Shown here: positions 12,601 through 22,804 of the stretch, piece after piece
Layout: each line of letters begins with the position of its first letter
How positions within the stretch are numbered: the stretch's first letter is position 1
NCBI GenBank assembly: GCA_037349315.1
Contig: JBAIAC010000270.1
Location: 250,501-314,500 of the forward strand
Source of the DNA: Chelydra serpentina
Lineage: Eukaryota > Chordata > Testudines > Chelydridae
Reading direction: 5' to 3'
Length of the DNA: 64,000 bases
Translations under genes and position numbers: made by a program
Notes under the pieces: model-generated
Told to the model about the DNA's origin: nothing
The model's input: only the letters and a program-made list of their open reading frames with translations
The model's database searches: none

Positions 12601-13410
12601 CTAGAACCACAGGGTTAGAAAGGACCGCAAGGGTCATCTAGTCTAATCCTCTGCCAAGATGGAGGATTTGTTGTGCCTGACCCATCCAAGACAGGGCTAT
12701 TTAGCCTCCTTTGGAAAACCTCCAGTGAAGGAGCTTCTACAACCTCCCTGGGCGTCTGTTCTAGTCTTTTACTGTTCTTACAGGTAGGAAGTTTTTTCCT
12801 GAGATTTCATCTAAATGTGCTGTAGTTTGAACCCATGGTCTCGCATCCTGCTGCTGTGGCAAGAGAACAACTTTTCTCCATCTTTTATTATGGCAGCTTT
12901 TCAAATATTTGAAGACCGCTGTCATGTTGCCGCTTAATCGCCTCTTTTCCAAACTAACCAGACCCAGTTCCTTCAGCCTTTGCTCATAGGGCTGTGTTCC
13001 ATCCCTTTCATCATCTTCCTCACTCACCTCTGGATTTTTTCCAGTTTCTCTACATCCTTTCTATATATTGTTGACCACAATTGGACACAGTTCTCCAGCT
13101 GAGGCCTAACCAGTGCCAAGTAGAGCAAAACTATCACTTTCCATGACTTGCATGCTCTGCCTCTGTTAATGTAACCTAAAACTGCATTTGCTTTTTCACA
13201 ACAGCAGCGGAGTGTTGACTCATGCTGAGGTTGTGATCCACAGTGCTGCTGCTAAGCCAGTTATCCCTCATTCTGTTTTTGTGCATCTGTTTTTTCTTCC
13301 CTAGGTGTAGCACCTCACATTTGTCTGCTAATTTCATTTTTGTTGGCTATAGCCTAGTTCTCCAATTTATCAAGATCCCTTTTGATTTTTAGCTCTATCC
13401 TCCAAAGGAG
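12600..13410 (-). repeat. CR1 LINE, minus strand
   Basis: Starts with the reverse complement of a CR1 3' end ('gaaccacagggttagaaaggaccgc..gggtcatctagtc') and runs back through the ORF2 C-terminus (YEQRLKELGLVSLEKRRLSG on the minus strand) to about 13410. It abuts the + strand copy tail-to-tail. Confidence 0.85.
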
Positions 13411-14183
13411 CAAGTGGTGGGCAGGGGGAGTCAGAGGGGTCTTGGGGCTCAGTGCAAGCGGAGCAGGCCGGGGCCCCTTCTGAGCATAGGCCTGGCTCCA
13501 TGGAGGCACTGGAGCCATTGTAAACCCCGGACTGCCTCACGGGGGTGCAAGATGGGGATTGTGAGGTGTCAGTTCTGTGGGGCTGACCACCATTACCCCC
13601 CTTTAAATTAAACCCTGCTTTTCATTGATAAGGGGCATCACAGTAAGAGGCTTGCTGTGTGGAAGGGGTCATCAATACAAAAAGTTTGAAAACCAATGAA
13701 CAAGACTAAACAGACCATTAGCTGCTAAAGAGCACCCCCTTGTGAAGGGTTTCCTGTATTAACAGACAAGCCAATGCAGCATAGATACACAATGTTCATC
13801 CCAGCAGATTGACAAGGTCGTTCTTAGTCTGTCTCCCACCTCAGTCTAGTGCGTACTTCTACCCAGGCTCTTCCCCAGGGGTTCTCTTGGTTCTGCTTTC
13901 TGCCCTTAGTGTTAGGCCTCTTGCCTCTGTCAGAGTAAGATCTTTCTCTGCAGCCAGGGTCCAGGGAGGTCCATCCACTGTGACTCTTCTCCAGGGACAG
14001 CAGCTGATCCTCACCAGGGCAGGCTTCTGGCCCTGACTGGGAGACCCTGGATTGTGACTAGGCCCTCTTGGATACCTTCTGACTGCAGCCTTGCTGGCTA
14101 GGAGGCTCCCCTCTCTAGGAGCATCTTTTACAGACTCCCCATTTGGGGGGGGGAGGGGGTTGCTAGAGAGCCCCTCCTCTAGG
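13411..14183. other. unassigned, with a hAT-like end near 13640-13700
   Basis: 'ggaaggggtcatcaatacaaaaagtttgaaaacca' resembles a decayed hAT terminus. The rest (13710-14183) is not assigned, and no exon-like ORF was found. Confidence 0.35.
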
Positions 14184-14358
14184 CCAGTGGTTCTCAACCA
14201 TTCCAGACTACTGTACCCCTCTCAGGAGTCTGGTTTGTCTTGCATACACCCCAGTTTCACCTCACTTAAACTACTTGCTTACAAAATGAGACGCAAAAAC
14301 ACAAATATGTCACTGCAACCTTTACGTATGCAGTAGCATAAAATCCCTCCTTGGCAAC
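14184..14358 (+). mobile_element. hAT element 5' end fragment
   Basis: Begins CAGTGGTTCTCAACCATTCC, the same terminus type as the complete element at 1325. The matching 3' end is not found, apparently because the following LTR-like unit replaces or interrupts it. Confidence 0.55.
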
Positions 14359-15076
14359 TGTACTGGATTGCCTTACCTGGAAGGGGTTAAGCAGTTCAAA
14401 TAACCTCGTTGGCACCTGACCAGAAGGACCAATGGGGAAAGAAGATACTTTCAAATCTGGGGGCGGGGAAGGATTTGTTGTTGTTCCCTCTCCGGATGGA
14501 GGGAGAAGCCAAGCAGTATATCCTAAAAATATACCTGGAATAATCCATCTAAAACCACAGAAATTGTAACTAGGGCAAGGAAGTGCATTAGGTTATTTTT
14601 TGTTTTGGCTTGTGAATTTTCCTATGCTATAGAGGTAGTTTTATTCCTGTTTTTGTAACTGTGAAGCTGAGCCCAGAGGGGAATCCTCTGTGTTTTGAAT
14701 CTTATTACCCTGCAAAGTTACTTTCCATCCTGATTTTGCAGGTGTGATTCTTTTGTTTTTTCTTTATAAATAAAGTTATTATTTTAAGAATCTGATTGAT
14801 TTCAGTGTCCTGAAGACAAAGGGTCTGGTCTGTGCTCACATTGCTAAGGCAATTGGTTGGTATATTATTCTCAAGCCTCCCCAGGAAAGGGGGTGGAGGT
14901 GTTTGGGGAGATATTTTTGGGGATAGGGATTCCAAGTGACCCTTCCCTGAATTTTTGTGTAAATCACTTGGTGGTGGCAGCAATACCGTCCAAGGAAAGG
15001 AATTTGTGCCTTGGGGAAGTTTTAACCTAAGCGTGTAGAATATAAGCTTAGGGGGGTCTTTCATGCGGGTCCCCAT
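14359..15076 (+). mobile_element. LTR-like unit (probable solo LTR)
   Basis: Begins TGTACTGGATTGCC and carries 'ggggttaagcagttcaaataacc' and 'ccaatggggaaagaagatac'. It contains TATAAATAAA near 14765, a possible polyadenylation region. The start and length fit an LTR and the 5' block recurs at 0.9-1.2 kb in inverse orientation. The right end and target duplication are not resolved. Confidence 0.5.
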
Positions 15077-15266
15077 AGAACAAGGAGTAATGGTCTCATG
15101 TTGCAGTGGGGGAGGTCTAGGTTAGATATTAGGAAACACTATTTCACTAGGAGGGTGATGAAGCACTGGAATGGGTTCCCTAGGGAGGTGGTGGAATCTC
15201 CTTCCTTAGAGGTTTTTAAGGCCCGGCTTGACAAAGCCCTGGCTGGGATGATTTCGTTGGGGATTG
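15077..15266 (+). repeat. CR1 LINE 3' fragment
   Basis: [14 protein letters not shown]...[14 protein letters not shown] on the + strand, ending within the 3' UTR ('gatttcgttggggattgg') where the Penelope-like element begins. Confidence 0.85.
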
Positions 15267-15267
15267 G

Positions 15268-15359
15268 TCCATTTATTCTTTTGCGTAGAGACTGTCCAGT
15301 CATGTCCAGTCATGTACAGTGGCCAAACTGGACAGTCTCTACGCAAAAGAATAAATGGA
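15268..15359. repeat. 33-bp perfect inverted repeat at Penelope 5' junction
   Basis: Arms 15268-15300 and 15327-15359 are exact reverse complements with a 26-nt spacer. Arm 1 includes 'cttttgcgtagagactgtcc'. The right arm belongs to the Penelope reading frame; the left arm is its inverted copy next to CR1. Inverted short copies at the 5' junction are characteristic of Penelope insertions. Confidence 0.9.
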
Positions 15360-15805
15360 TACAAATCTGACATCAGGAATCATAACAGTCAAACGCCAGT
15401 AGGAGAACACTTCAACCTCTCTAATCACTCAGTGACAAACTTAAAGGTGGCCATTTTGCAACAGAAAAACTTCAAAAACAGACTCTAACGAGAAGCTGCC
15501 GAACTTGAATTAATATGCAAACTAGATACCATCAACTTAGGTTTGAACAGAGACTGGGAATGGCTCGGTCATTACGTTAATTGAATCTATTTCTCCTAGT
15601 TTAGTATCCTAGTAAGTACCCTCACACCTTTGTGTCAATGGTCCGTAATGGGCCATCTTGATTATCATTTCAAAAGTTTCTTTCCCCTGCTGATAATAGC
15701 TCCTTTCAATTAATTAGTCTTTTACAGTTGGTATGGTTACTTCCGCCTTTTCATGTTTCTCTGTATGTATAAATATTTGTTTGCTGTGTGTTCCATTCCA
15801 TGCAT

Positions 15806-15833
15806 CTGATGAAGTGAGCTGTAGCCCACGAAA
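15806..15833 (+). ncRNA. hammerhead-ribozyme-like core in Penelope tail
   Basis: CTGATGA (15806-15812), a stem GTGAGC / GCCCAC with loop TGTA (15814-15829), then GAAA (15830-15833). These are the conserved core boxes and stem II of a type I hammerhead. One stem pair is an A-C mismatch, so activity may be weak. Hammerhead motifs are known in Penelope-like elements. Stems I and III could not be confirmed by eye. Confidence 0.6.
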
Positions 15834-15925
15834 GCTTATGCTGAAATCAATTTGTTAGTCTCTAAGGTGCCACAAGTACTCCTGTTCTTTTTGCTGACAC
15901 AGACAAACATGGCTACTATCTGCAG

Positions 15926-16205
15926 TGACTCTCAGCCAGACTGGAAAATCAGGAGGGTTTATTAGATGTCTAGAACACAGGGTAGAAAATCCTTAGTTAA
16001 CCTAGAGAACAGAAAGTTATAGCACAGTCAGTCTGGATCAGTCCTAGAGCCCTCTGACCCCTCTTTAGTCCCAGTCCAGGAGCATCTTCCTCCTTCCGGC
16101 AGCCCGCACTCAACAACCTTACCTGGCCCCCTCCTTTTTCCTTGTTCCTGGCGAACATTGTCACCTGGCCTTCTGTGACGTTGCACCCCATAATGCTTTA
16201 TAGAA
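15926..16205 (-). repeat. LTR-like fragment with 'gactctcagccag' block
   Basis: 'gactctcagccag' followed by 'gggtttattag' recurs at about 54670 and 56317. On the minus strand this gives an AATAAA motif, so an LTR polyadenylation region is plausible. Ends are unresolved. Confidence 0.4.
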
Positions 16206-16216
16206 CTATGCCTGGG

Positions 16217-17058
16217 CTGGAGCACCGGGCGGGCGGAGCGGGGTGAGCCCTTGAACCCACTCCCCGGCTGGAGCACCGGGTGGGCGGAGCGGGGTGAGCC
16301 CTTGACCCCACTCCCCGGCTGGAGCGGCGGGCGGAGCGGTGTGAGCCCTTGACCCCACTCCCCGGCTGGAGCACCGGGCGGGTGGAGCGGGGTGAGCCCT
16401 TGACCCCACTCCCCGGCTGGAGGACCGGGTGGGCGGAGCGGGGTGAGCCCTTGACCCCACTCCCCGGCTGGAGCACCGGGCGGGCGGAGCGGGGTGAGCC
16501 CTTGACCCCACTCCCCGGCTGGAGCACCGGGTGGGCGGAGCGGGGTGAGCCCTTGACCCCACTCCCTGGCTGGAGCACCGGGTGGGCGGAGCGGGGTGAG
16601 CCCTTGACCCCACTCCCCGGCTGGAGCACCGGGTGGGCGGAGTGGGGTGAGCCCTTGACCCCACTCCCCGGCTGGTGCACCGGGCAGGGGAGCGGGGTGA
16701 GCCCTTGACCCCACTCCCCGGCTGGAGCACCGGGCGGGCGGAGCGGGGTGAGCCCTTGACCCCACTCCCCGGCTGGAGCACCGGGCGGGCGGAGCGGGGT
16801 GAGCCCTTGACCCCACTCCCCGGCTGGAGCACCGGGCGGGCGGAGCAGGGTGAGCCCTTGACCCCACTCCCCGGCTGGAGCACCGGGTGGGCGGAGCGGG
16901 GTGAGCCATTGACCCCACTCCCCGGCTGGAGCACCGGGTGGGCGGAGCGGGGTGAGCCCTTGACCCCACTCCCCGGCTGGAGCACCGGGTGGGCGGAGCG
17001 GGGTGAGCCCTTGACCCCACTCCCCGGCTGGAGCACTGGGCGGGCGGAGCGGGGCAAG
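16217..17058 (+). repeat. minisatellite, 51-bp unit, about 16-17 copies
   Basis: Unit begins ctggagcaccgggtgggcgg and contains 'agcggggtgagcccttgacc' and 'ccactccccgg'. Since 51 is divisible by 3, all frames stay open and give spurious ORFs over 300 aa on the minus strand. Copies are very similar, with one shortened unit near 16319. Ends 184 bp before exon 3. Each unit has a GGTGAGCC donor-like site. Confidence 0.95.
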
Positions 17059-17241
17059 TGCTGGGGCTGGAGCAGAGCTGGGGCTGCGGGGGTGGGCCTG
17101 GATGTACGGCCCACGCATGGCTACGCCCCAGGTCAGAAGAGGGCGCTCCTAGTGGGGGGCTGGGTGCGAGGGCTGGGCGGAGGAGCCCTGAGGCCAGGGA
17201 CTGATGGCACTAATGGGGAGGCTCCTGTGCTCTCCCCTCAG

Positions 17242-17361
17242 GCTGACATGGAGGTGCCCATCCCCAAGTACTTTGTGAACCAGAGAGCCAAGGCCCTGAA
17301 GGAGCGTCAGCAGGTGCTGTCTGAGATCCTGGCCCGGGTGGAGCCTAGCATGCCGTGTGGG
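17242..17361 (+). CDS. IQCA1L: IQCA1L exon 3
   Basis: Residues 114-153, starting ADMEVPIPKYFVNQRAKALK and ending SEILARVEPSMPCG. Acceptor 'tctcccctcag', donor GGG|gtgagt, phase 0-0. The 'PIPKYF' block and following basic helix are family-typical. Confidence 0.92.
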
Positions 17362-17697
17362 GTGAGTGCCTGTGGCTGCCTGTAACAGGGATGGGAGCCC
17401 ACCGGCTGCCCCTTTCTCTGACGAGGGGACTCCCACCAGTCACCTGACGAACAGGGGCTGGCGGGGCTGGGCTGTGCTAGGCCCCAGAGGATGGATGGGG
17501 TGTGGGGGTGGCACTTTGGTGGGAAGGGTGGGGAGAGTTCAGGAGAGGGTGCAGGACAGTACCAGGTGAGGGGTGGGGTCTGCACCAGGATGGGCCTGGG
17601 TCACGAGAGAGGGGTGGGGCTGTCCCAGCGCCTGTGGGGTGCAGGGCAGAAGGGGGAATGAGGACATTCTAGGGCCTGTGGAGGGAGCAGCGGGAGT
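17362..17697. other. intron 3 start, G-rich
   Basis: G-rich intron sequence between exon 3 and the LTR retrotransposon. Nothing coding is seen. Confidence 0.4.
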
Positions 17698-17702
17698 GGG
17701 GG

Positions 17703-18774
17703 TGTGACGTTATTGACAATAACTGGGACCGTATAGATCATTGTTGCAACAACAGTCCTGTAGTGGCACCAAATCTTATCTAAAGGGGGGGGGTCAAATG
17801 AGGTGTCTAAGTCCAGGTTATGCTTGGCTGGTTATGATAATGCCATTTATATGTATGTATCAGTTTTGCAGTTGAAGTTATGAATATTGGCTCTATACTG
17901 TCTGTATTTCAAACTGGGGCCATGCTTCTGGGATCCCGGACAAGCTATCAGCTCTGCCAGGCCTGCTGGATGGCCCATTAAGGGCCATTAGCGATACAAT
18001 GGACCCATTGAGAGATGGCAGACACGCCTGTGACTCAACAAATTATGCAGGGACTTTGCCCATGTGACTCCAGACTCCATTTTGCTGTGATTTTCCACAG
18101 TAAGGACAAAGAGGTGTCTTTACACCTGGAAGAAACTATAAAAGGCAGCTGCCTCATCTCCATTTGGTCTTCATTTCCTGCTTCTTGCCTCTGGAGGAAC
18201 CTTTCTACAAATGGAAGCTTTGAACAAAGGACTGAAGGACCCAGCCGTGGATGTACCCCAGAGACTTGATTTGAAACTGCAGTTTATTCCATCTCTGCAA
18301 GCCTGAACCATGAACTTTGCCATTACTGTATGTAATTGATTCCTTTTAACCAATCCTAGCTCTCACCTAGACCTTTTTCCTTTTATGAATAAACCTTTAG
18401 ATTTTAGATTCTAAAGGATTGGTAACAGCATGATTTGTGGGTAAGATCTGATTTGTATATTGACCTGGGCCTGGGGCTTGGTCCTTTGGGATCGGGAGAA
18501 CCTTTTTCTTTTACTGGGGCATTGGTTTTCATGACCAGTTGTCCCCATAGCGAGTGGCACTGGTGGTGAGACTGGGAAACTAGAGTGTCTAAGGGAATTG
18601 CTTGTGTGACTTGTGGTTAGCCAGTGGGGTGAGACCGAAGTCTCCTCTGTCTGGCTGGTTTGGTGCCTTCAAGGTGGAAGAACCCCAGTCTTGGGCTTCT
18701 AGCTGCCCTGCTTGAAGCAATTTGTCCTGAACTGGCACTCTCAGTTGGGTCCCGCCAGAACCAGCATCGTTACA
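17703..18774 (+). mobile_element. 5' LTR of SCAN-Gag LTR retrotransposon
   Basis: 1072 bp, beginning TGTGACGTTATTGAC and ending CATCGTTACA. TATAAAA at 18137-18143 and AATAAA at 18388-18393 fit U3 promoter and R/U5 polyadenylation signal. GGGGG flanks it on the left (17698-17702) and recurs after the 3' LTR. It aligns end to end with the 3' LTR, differing by about ten changes in the first 175 bases. A TGG one base past the LTR end (18776) is the expected start of a primer-binding site; I could not name the tRNA. Confidence 0.9.
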
Positions 18775-18892
18775 GTGGCGTAGTCATGCTAGGATCCACA
18801 GAACCAGGTCAATTAAGCTTTGGGTCAGAGCCCCACGCTATCCACATTTGAATTTGGGTATTGAGAGTTGGGTTGGTTAAAGAGCAGTTGCA

Positions 18893-21010
18893 ATGGGTGA
18901 GCGAAGAGCATATAAGGGCCTTGACAAAACAGCCCTGAAAGATTTGTGTGCAGAAAAGGGGATAAGCTTTAGAAAGAAAGCTACAAACCAAGAAATGAGA
19001 GATCTGTTAGTGGCCAGTGATCAGGAGGCAGGAGCACAGCCCTTACCTGATGCTACAGCGGATGCAGAGAAAATTAGAGTACAAAAGGCAGCAAATCAAC
19101 TGCAGCTTGAGCATGAACGGGATCTAGCAGATCTTCGATGGCTGGAAAAGCAAAAGAATGCTGAGTTCGAAAGAGAAAAGGCTGAGAGAGAGAAAGCAGC
19201 GGCTGATCTGCTGGCTGCCGAGGAGAAAGCTCGACAGAGGCAAGAGGAGACGGCCAAACTTCAGCTCCGAGTTGAGGAAGAGCAGAGAAAGGCATCGCCA
19301 CTTGGTACTCCCCTTCCCCACCGCCACGAGAAAAACTGGGAAAAGATGTGTCCCATTTACAATGACACAGAGGATATCGAGGAGTTTTTGTCTACCTTCG
19401 AACGCCTCTGCAGTCTGTACCAGATCCGCAATGATCAGCGAATGCCTGTCCTGTTAACCAGACTGACTGGAAAAGCCAGGGAGGTATTTAATGACTTGGG
19501 GGAACAAGAAGCCTTGGATTATGAGCAGTTTAAAGATTCTGTGTTAAAGCGGTTCAAGGTTACTCCAGAGTCATACAGAGTTAAGTTTAGAAAGTTTAAA
19601 ATGTCTAGTGATTGTACTTTAGTAGAATGTGCTCATAAGCTGATGGGTTTTGTTAAAAAGTGGGTTGTGGGAGCCAAGGCGCATGGGAGTTTTGACAAAC
19701 TGCTGGATTTAATAACTTTGGAACAGTTCTTAGACATTGTGCCTGACCATGTGAGAGCAGCTGTGTGTGACAGGGACCCAGAGTCAGTCCTACGGGCTGC
19801 AGAGATTGCAGATGCCCATACCCAAAACAGGGCTCATGAAGGGTGTAAATCCCAGGGGAAAATTAATCACCAGTCTCCCCAGTTCAAGAGGAGGGAAGGA
19901 TTTAAAAGTAAACCTGACCCTGACTCCTCTAAAGGAGCTCATGGGGACCCAGAGGGTAGGTACTCTCGCCCCAAGAATAAGCCGGTCCAGTGCTATCACT
20001 GTGCTGAGCTGGGCCACATGAGACCAGATTGCCCGATCCTGAAGGGCAGCCCAAAAACAGCAACCCCAGATGCCATGGCAAATGCTAATCCGGTTGTTAT
20101 AAACTCACAGGCCAGCCGCACAGAGCCCAGCACTGGTGCCCTGTGTGCAAATGCTGTTTCTGTGGTCTCTGAAGAATTTGACTTTAAAACTCATATTAAA
20201 GCTAAATATGGGAGAAATAATGCCGAGTTTATTAGCAGTGCAGAAGTTAATGGAGTAAGGTGTGTGGCATGGAGGGACACTGCAGCAGACATTACTTTGG
20301 TTAAAGCAAGTCTTGTCAGGGAGGAAGATTATTGGCTAGGTGAAGATGTAACTGTTGTAGCCCTATCTCAGTATCTTGTCAGAGTGCCTTTGGCTAAAAT
20401 CCACCTGAACTGGAAGGGACTTGAGGGCACCATGGTTGTGGGAGTGAAGGACACTATCCCTAAGGATCTTATGATCGGAAATGATATTACAGATATGTTC
20501 AATCCAGGTGGCCAGTCACAGGAAAGGAATGATCTGAAACCTGTGTCTATTATGGACAACGTTTCTCAGGAACTGATTAAAGTGGATGATCAGGTGGAAG
20601 CCCTAACTGAGGAAGGAAAGGGTAGAGTTCTGATGGGTGATGGATTGTTGGCTAGTACAGCTCGTAAAAGTGAACCTAGAAAGGGTAACTGTGATTTGCT
20701 GGAAGTAGCTCAGTGTAGTGAGAAGAGCAGCAGTTTGTCTGTTGGGAGTGGCAATGTACCTGGTAAGGAAAGTTTGGATGAGTCTAGGCAGCCTTGTGAG
20801 CTGATGGCTTTGTCTAGTCAGCAGTTGGGGAAGGCGAGGATAGTGGAAGATGAGTGTCCCTATACCTTACCTGTTTCCTGTGTGGAGAATTGTGACAGTG
20901 AAGGAAATGTGCCTGTGTCTGTCAGGGGTATTGACTTGCCTATGGAGGAAGCTACCTCCGTCTCCAAGCAGTTGTCTGTGAACAGCCCTGTGCTGGGACA
21001 AGGGAAATAA
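18893..21010 (+). CDS. Gag-protease ORF of Gypsy-type retrotransposon (SCAN-like capsid)
   Basis: 705 aa, uninterrupted. Order: N-terminal region; coiled coil rich in E/K/A (about 60-140); capsid with a SCAN-like helical segment (about 228-308, containing LDLITLEQFLDIVPDHVRA); CCHC zinc knuckle (C367, C370, H375, C380); then a retropepsin-like region with DTAAD at 462-466. The expected active-site motif is DT/SG, so the glycine is replaced by alanine and activity is doubtful. Gag packages element RNA into particles. Vertebrate SCAN domains are known to derive from Gag of Gmr1-like Gypsy elements, so this is a relative of the SCAN donor. Confidence 0.85.
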   Translation: MGERRAYKGLDKTALKDLCAEKGISFRKKATNQEMRDLLVASDQEAGAQPLPDATADAEKIRVQKAANQLQLEHERDLADLRWLEKQKNAEFEREKAEREKAAADLLAAEEKARQRQEETAKLQLRVEEEQRKASPLGTPLPHRHEKNWEKMCPIYNDTEDIEEFLSTFERLCSLYQIRNDQRMPVLLTRLTGKAREVFNDLGEQEALDYEQFKDSVLKRFKVTPESYRVKFRKFKMSSDCTLVECAHKLMGFVKKWVVGAKAHGSFDKLLDLITLEQFLDIVPDHVRAAVCDRDPESVLRAAEIADAHTQNRAHEGCKSQGKINHQSPQFKRREGFKSKPDPDSSKGAHGDPEGRYSRPKNKPVQCYHCAELGHMRPDCPILKGSPKTATPDAMANANPVVINSQASRTEPSTGALCANAVSVVSEEFDFKTHIKAKYGRNNAEFISSAEVNGVRCVAWRDTAADITLVKASLVREEDYWLGEDVTVVALSQYLVRVPLAKIHLNWKGLEGTMVVGVKDTIPKDLMIGNDITDMFNPGGQSQERNDLKPVSIMDNVSQELIKVDDQVEALTEEGKGRVLMGDGLLASTARKSEPRKGNCDLLEVAQCSEKSSSLSVGSGNVPGKESLDESRQPCELMALSSQQLGKARIVEDECPYTLPVSCVENCDSEGNVPVSVRGIDLPMEEATSVSKQLSVNSPVLGQGK

Positions 21011-22310
21011 GATCCCAAGCTGTGTGTCTGGTGAAGGAGAATGTGTCTCCAGCTCTTCTTTGTCTGTGGAGCAGATAGAAGGTGCCTTTCAGCCTGTGAT
21101 GGTTGAGAATAGTGCCGTTGTCTCAGAGTTGGTTCTGGATTCAGCTAAAGCCCAGAAAGGGAATGGTCCTAAGTTTGTGTCTGCTAGGGAGAAGGGCACT
21201 GTAACTGGGTTGCATCCAGTTAGTGTCGATGCAGAATCCCAGAGACCAGACGATTCTAGTGCTTGCATTTTGCCTGTTGCTAATGTGTGGCTGGGAAAGG
21301 GTGTAGCGACTCTGTCTAATCAGGATGATACCCTAGCCAGGGCACAAGGAGAGCAGAAAGGTGATTTGGTTGTGTTACCTACTGACCGTTTGACAACTGG
21401 TAGCAAGAAGGAAAAGATTCCTAAACTTGTGTGTGGCAAAGGGAAGGAGGATGCTTCTAACCTTTTATCCAATAAGTTTGCATGAAAGGGGATTGTGTAG
21501 GAATCCTCCTGATGAGCCAAAGAGGGTCATGAATGTGAGTAAGACCCAGAAAGAGTCTGTGGTTGCTCAGGAAAATGTTCCTTCAGAGCAAGCCCTAGGT
21601 GAAAAGGGTAAGAGCAGAATTTCTGTGAGGGGTGAATTGTTGCTTAGAAAAGTTTCTAGGGAAAGGAATCCTCATGGTAATCGGTGCAATTTGTTTGCTG
21701 TAGCTGAAGGGTGTGAAAGTGATTTGATCAAGGAAGTTTCAGTTCCTAACAGCCAGAAATTTTCTGTTGTAAATGGATCCACTGACTTTCCTTTTGAAAG
21801 ATCCAGTGTGGATAGCTTTGAAAAGGTCTCAGATGGAGGGAAAGCTGTGAAAGTTGATCAGTCCTATAACCAAGTGGCTGGGTTTGGCCAGCTTGTTGGG
21901 GGAGACAAGGTTGTTGAGAGAGGAATGTCTCCATGCTGATTCTATAAGTGAACAGTCTGTGTCTCAGGTTCAGAGGGAAGACTCCGTAGCTGAGTCTGCA
22001 GAGCAGGACAGCTGTGTAGTTAATCTCTCGAGAATGCAGGGGATGGCAGGTGTACTCTCATCTCTAGACACTTTGGATGGGACTTGTAGTCTCTCAGTGA
22101 ACTTAACTTCTGATTCCATGTGGAAGCACAGGTTGGTAAGGGAAGAACACCAGAACTTTGAGGCTAGCTTGTTAGAGAAAATGGATGGTATCTCTTTAAG
22201 ACAGAGTCCAGCCTTGGAATTGGTAGCAGTAAAGGAGCTGAAAACTGGTGAACGGGCTCCTGTCTGTGTTGATGCAAATTACCTGACTGACTGGGGGAGG
22301 AAAGACTTGC
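21011..22310 (+). pseudogene. decayed linker region after protease
   Basis: Three successive overlapping frames (21024-21485, 21427-21939, 21854-22310) read as one Ser/Val/Glu-rich low-complexity polypeptide split by a stop and frameshifts. No reverse transcriptase, RNase H or integrase motif is found in any frame. It appears to be the spacer between protease and the missing polymerase. Confidence 0.6.
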
Positions 22311-22317
22311 TAAGGTG

Positions 22318-22445
22318 CCACAGGTATTTTTCTTGTTTTCTTTTTGCCGAAAGCTTATGCAGAAATAAATTTGTTAGTTTCGAAGGTGCCACAGGTATTT
22401 TTCTTGTTTTCTTTTTGCTGACGCAGACTAATACGGCTACTACAC
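22318..22445 (+). mobile_element. Penelope tail fragment with internal duplication
   Basis: The block 'aaggtgccacaggtattttt' plus 'cttgttttctttttg' occurs twice (22322-22358 and about 22383-22418), separated by 'cgaaagcttatgcagaaataaatttgttag'. This matches the 3' tail of the element at 15.8-15.9 kb. It sits where the polymerase region of the LTR element should be. Confidence 0.75.
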
Positions 22446-22621
22446 TGAAACTTGCTAATCGCTGTTCGCACAGGGAGCACTCCCAATCAGCCAGGGAATT
22501 CTGTTAAGAGAGAGCAGGGTTTGATCCTTCAGGACAGGAAGAGAAGGGAGACCTTAAGTTTGCAAAGGGACGCCACAGGCTAACCCTAAAAGGCCCAAAC
22601 CTCAATGGTATTGAGCCAAAG

Positions 22622-22804
22622 GTGTGGCATGACAAAAATGATTGTAAATGGACACTTGCAATGAAGTTGTTGTTATTGCTCACGGTAATTTGTGTAACTA
22701 TTGGGTTGTTGTTACCAAAAACTGAAAGAATGTACAATGTGCCTGATCTTTTGGAAAATCCCTGGAATGGGTTAAAAGGAATACATGAGAACACACTATG
22801 TTAA
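22622..22804 (+). pseudogene. ORF fragment with hydrophobic leader, env position
   Basis: From an in-frame ATG at 22661-22663 the frame shows a Leu/Val/Ile-rich segment (MKLLLLLTVICVTIGLLLP), resembling a signal peptide or membrane anchor. It stops at 22804; reading resumes in another frame (22785). A surface-type protein is possible from position and leader, but I recognise no family. Confidence 0.45.

Larger units (their letters stand above)
15267..15925 (+). mobile_element. Penelope-like element, 5'-truncated
   Basis: The frame around 15300-15600 encodes a GIY-YIG-type endonuclease end: [30 protein letters not shown], then ELELICKLDTINLGLNRDWE after one stop. The 3' tail includes 'cccacgaaagcttatg' and 'ttagtctctaaggtgccac', which recurs at 22.3-22.4 kb. 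PLEs pair a reverse transcriptase with this nuclease; the RT is lost here. The 5' junction is a 33-bp inverted repeat and the tail holds a hammerhead-like core, both listed separately. Confidence 0.85.

Noticed and set aside
16028..17118. Minus-strand ORFs over 300 codons in the 51-bp array
   Set aside because: All three minus frames are open because the unit is a multiple of three. No start context or family match.
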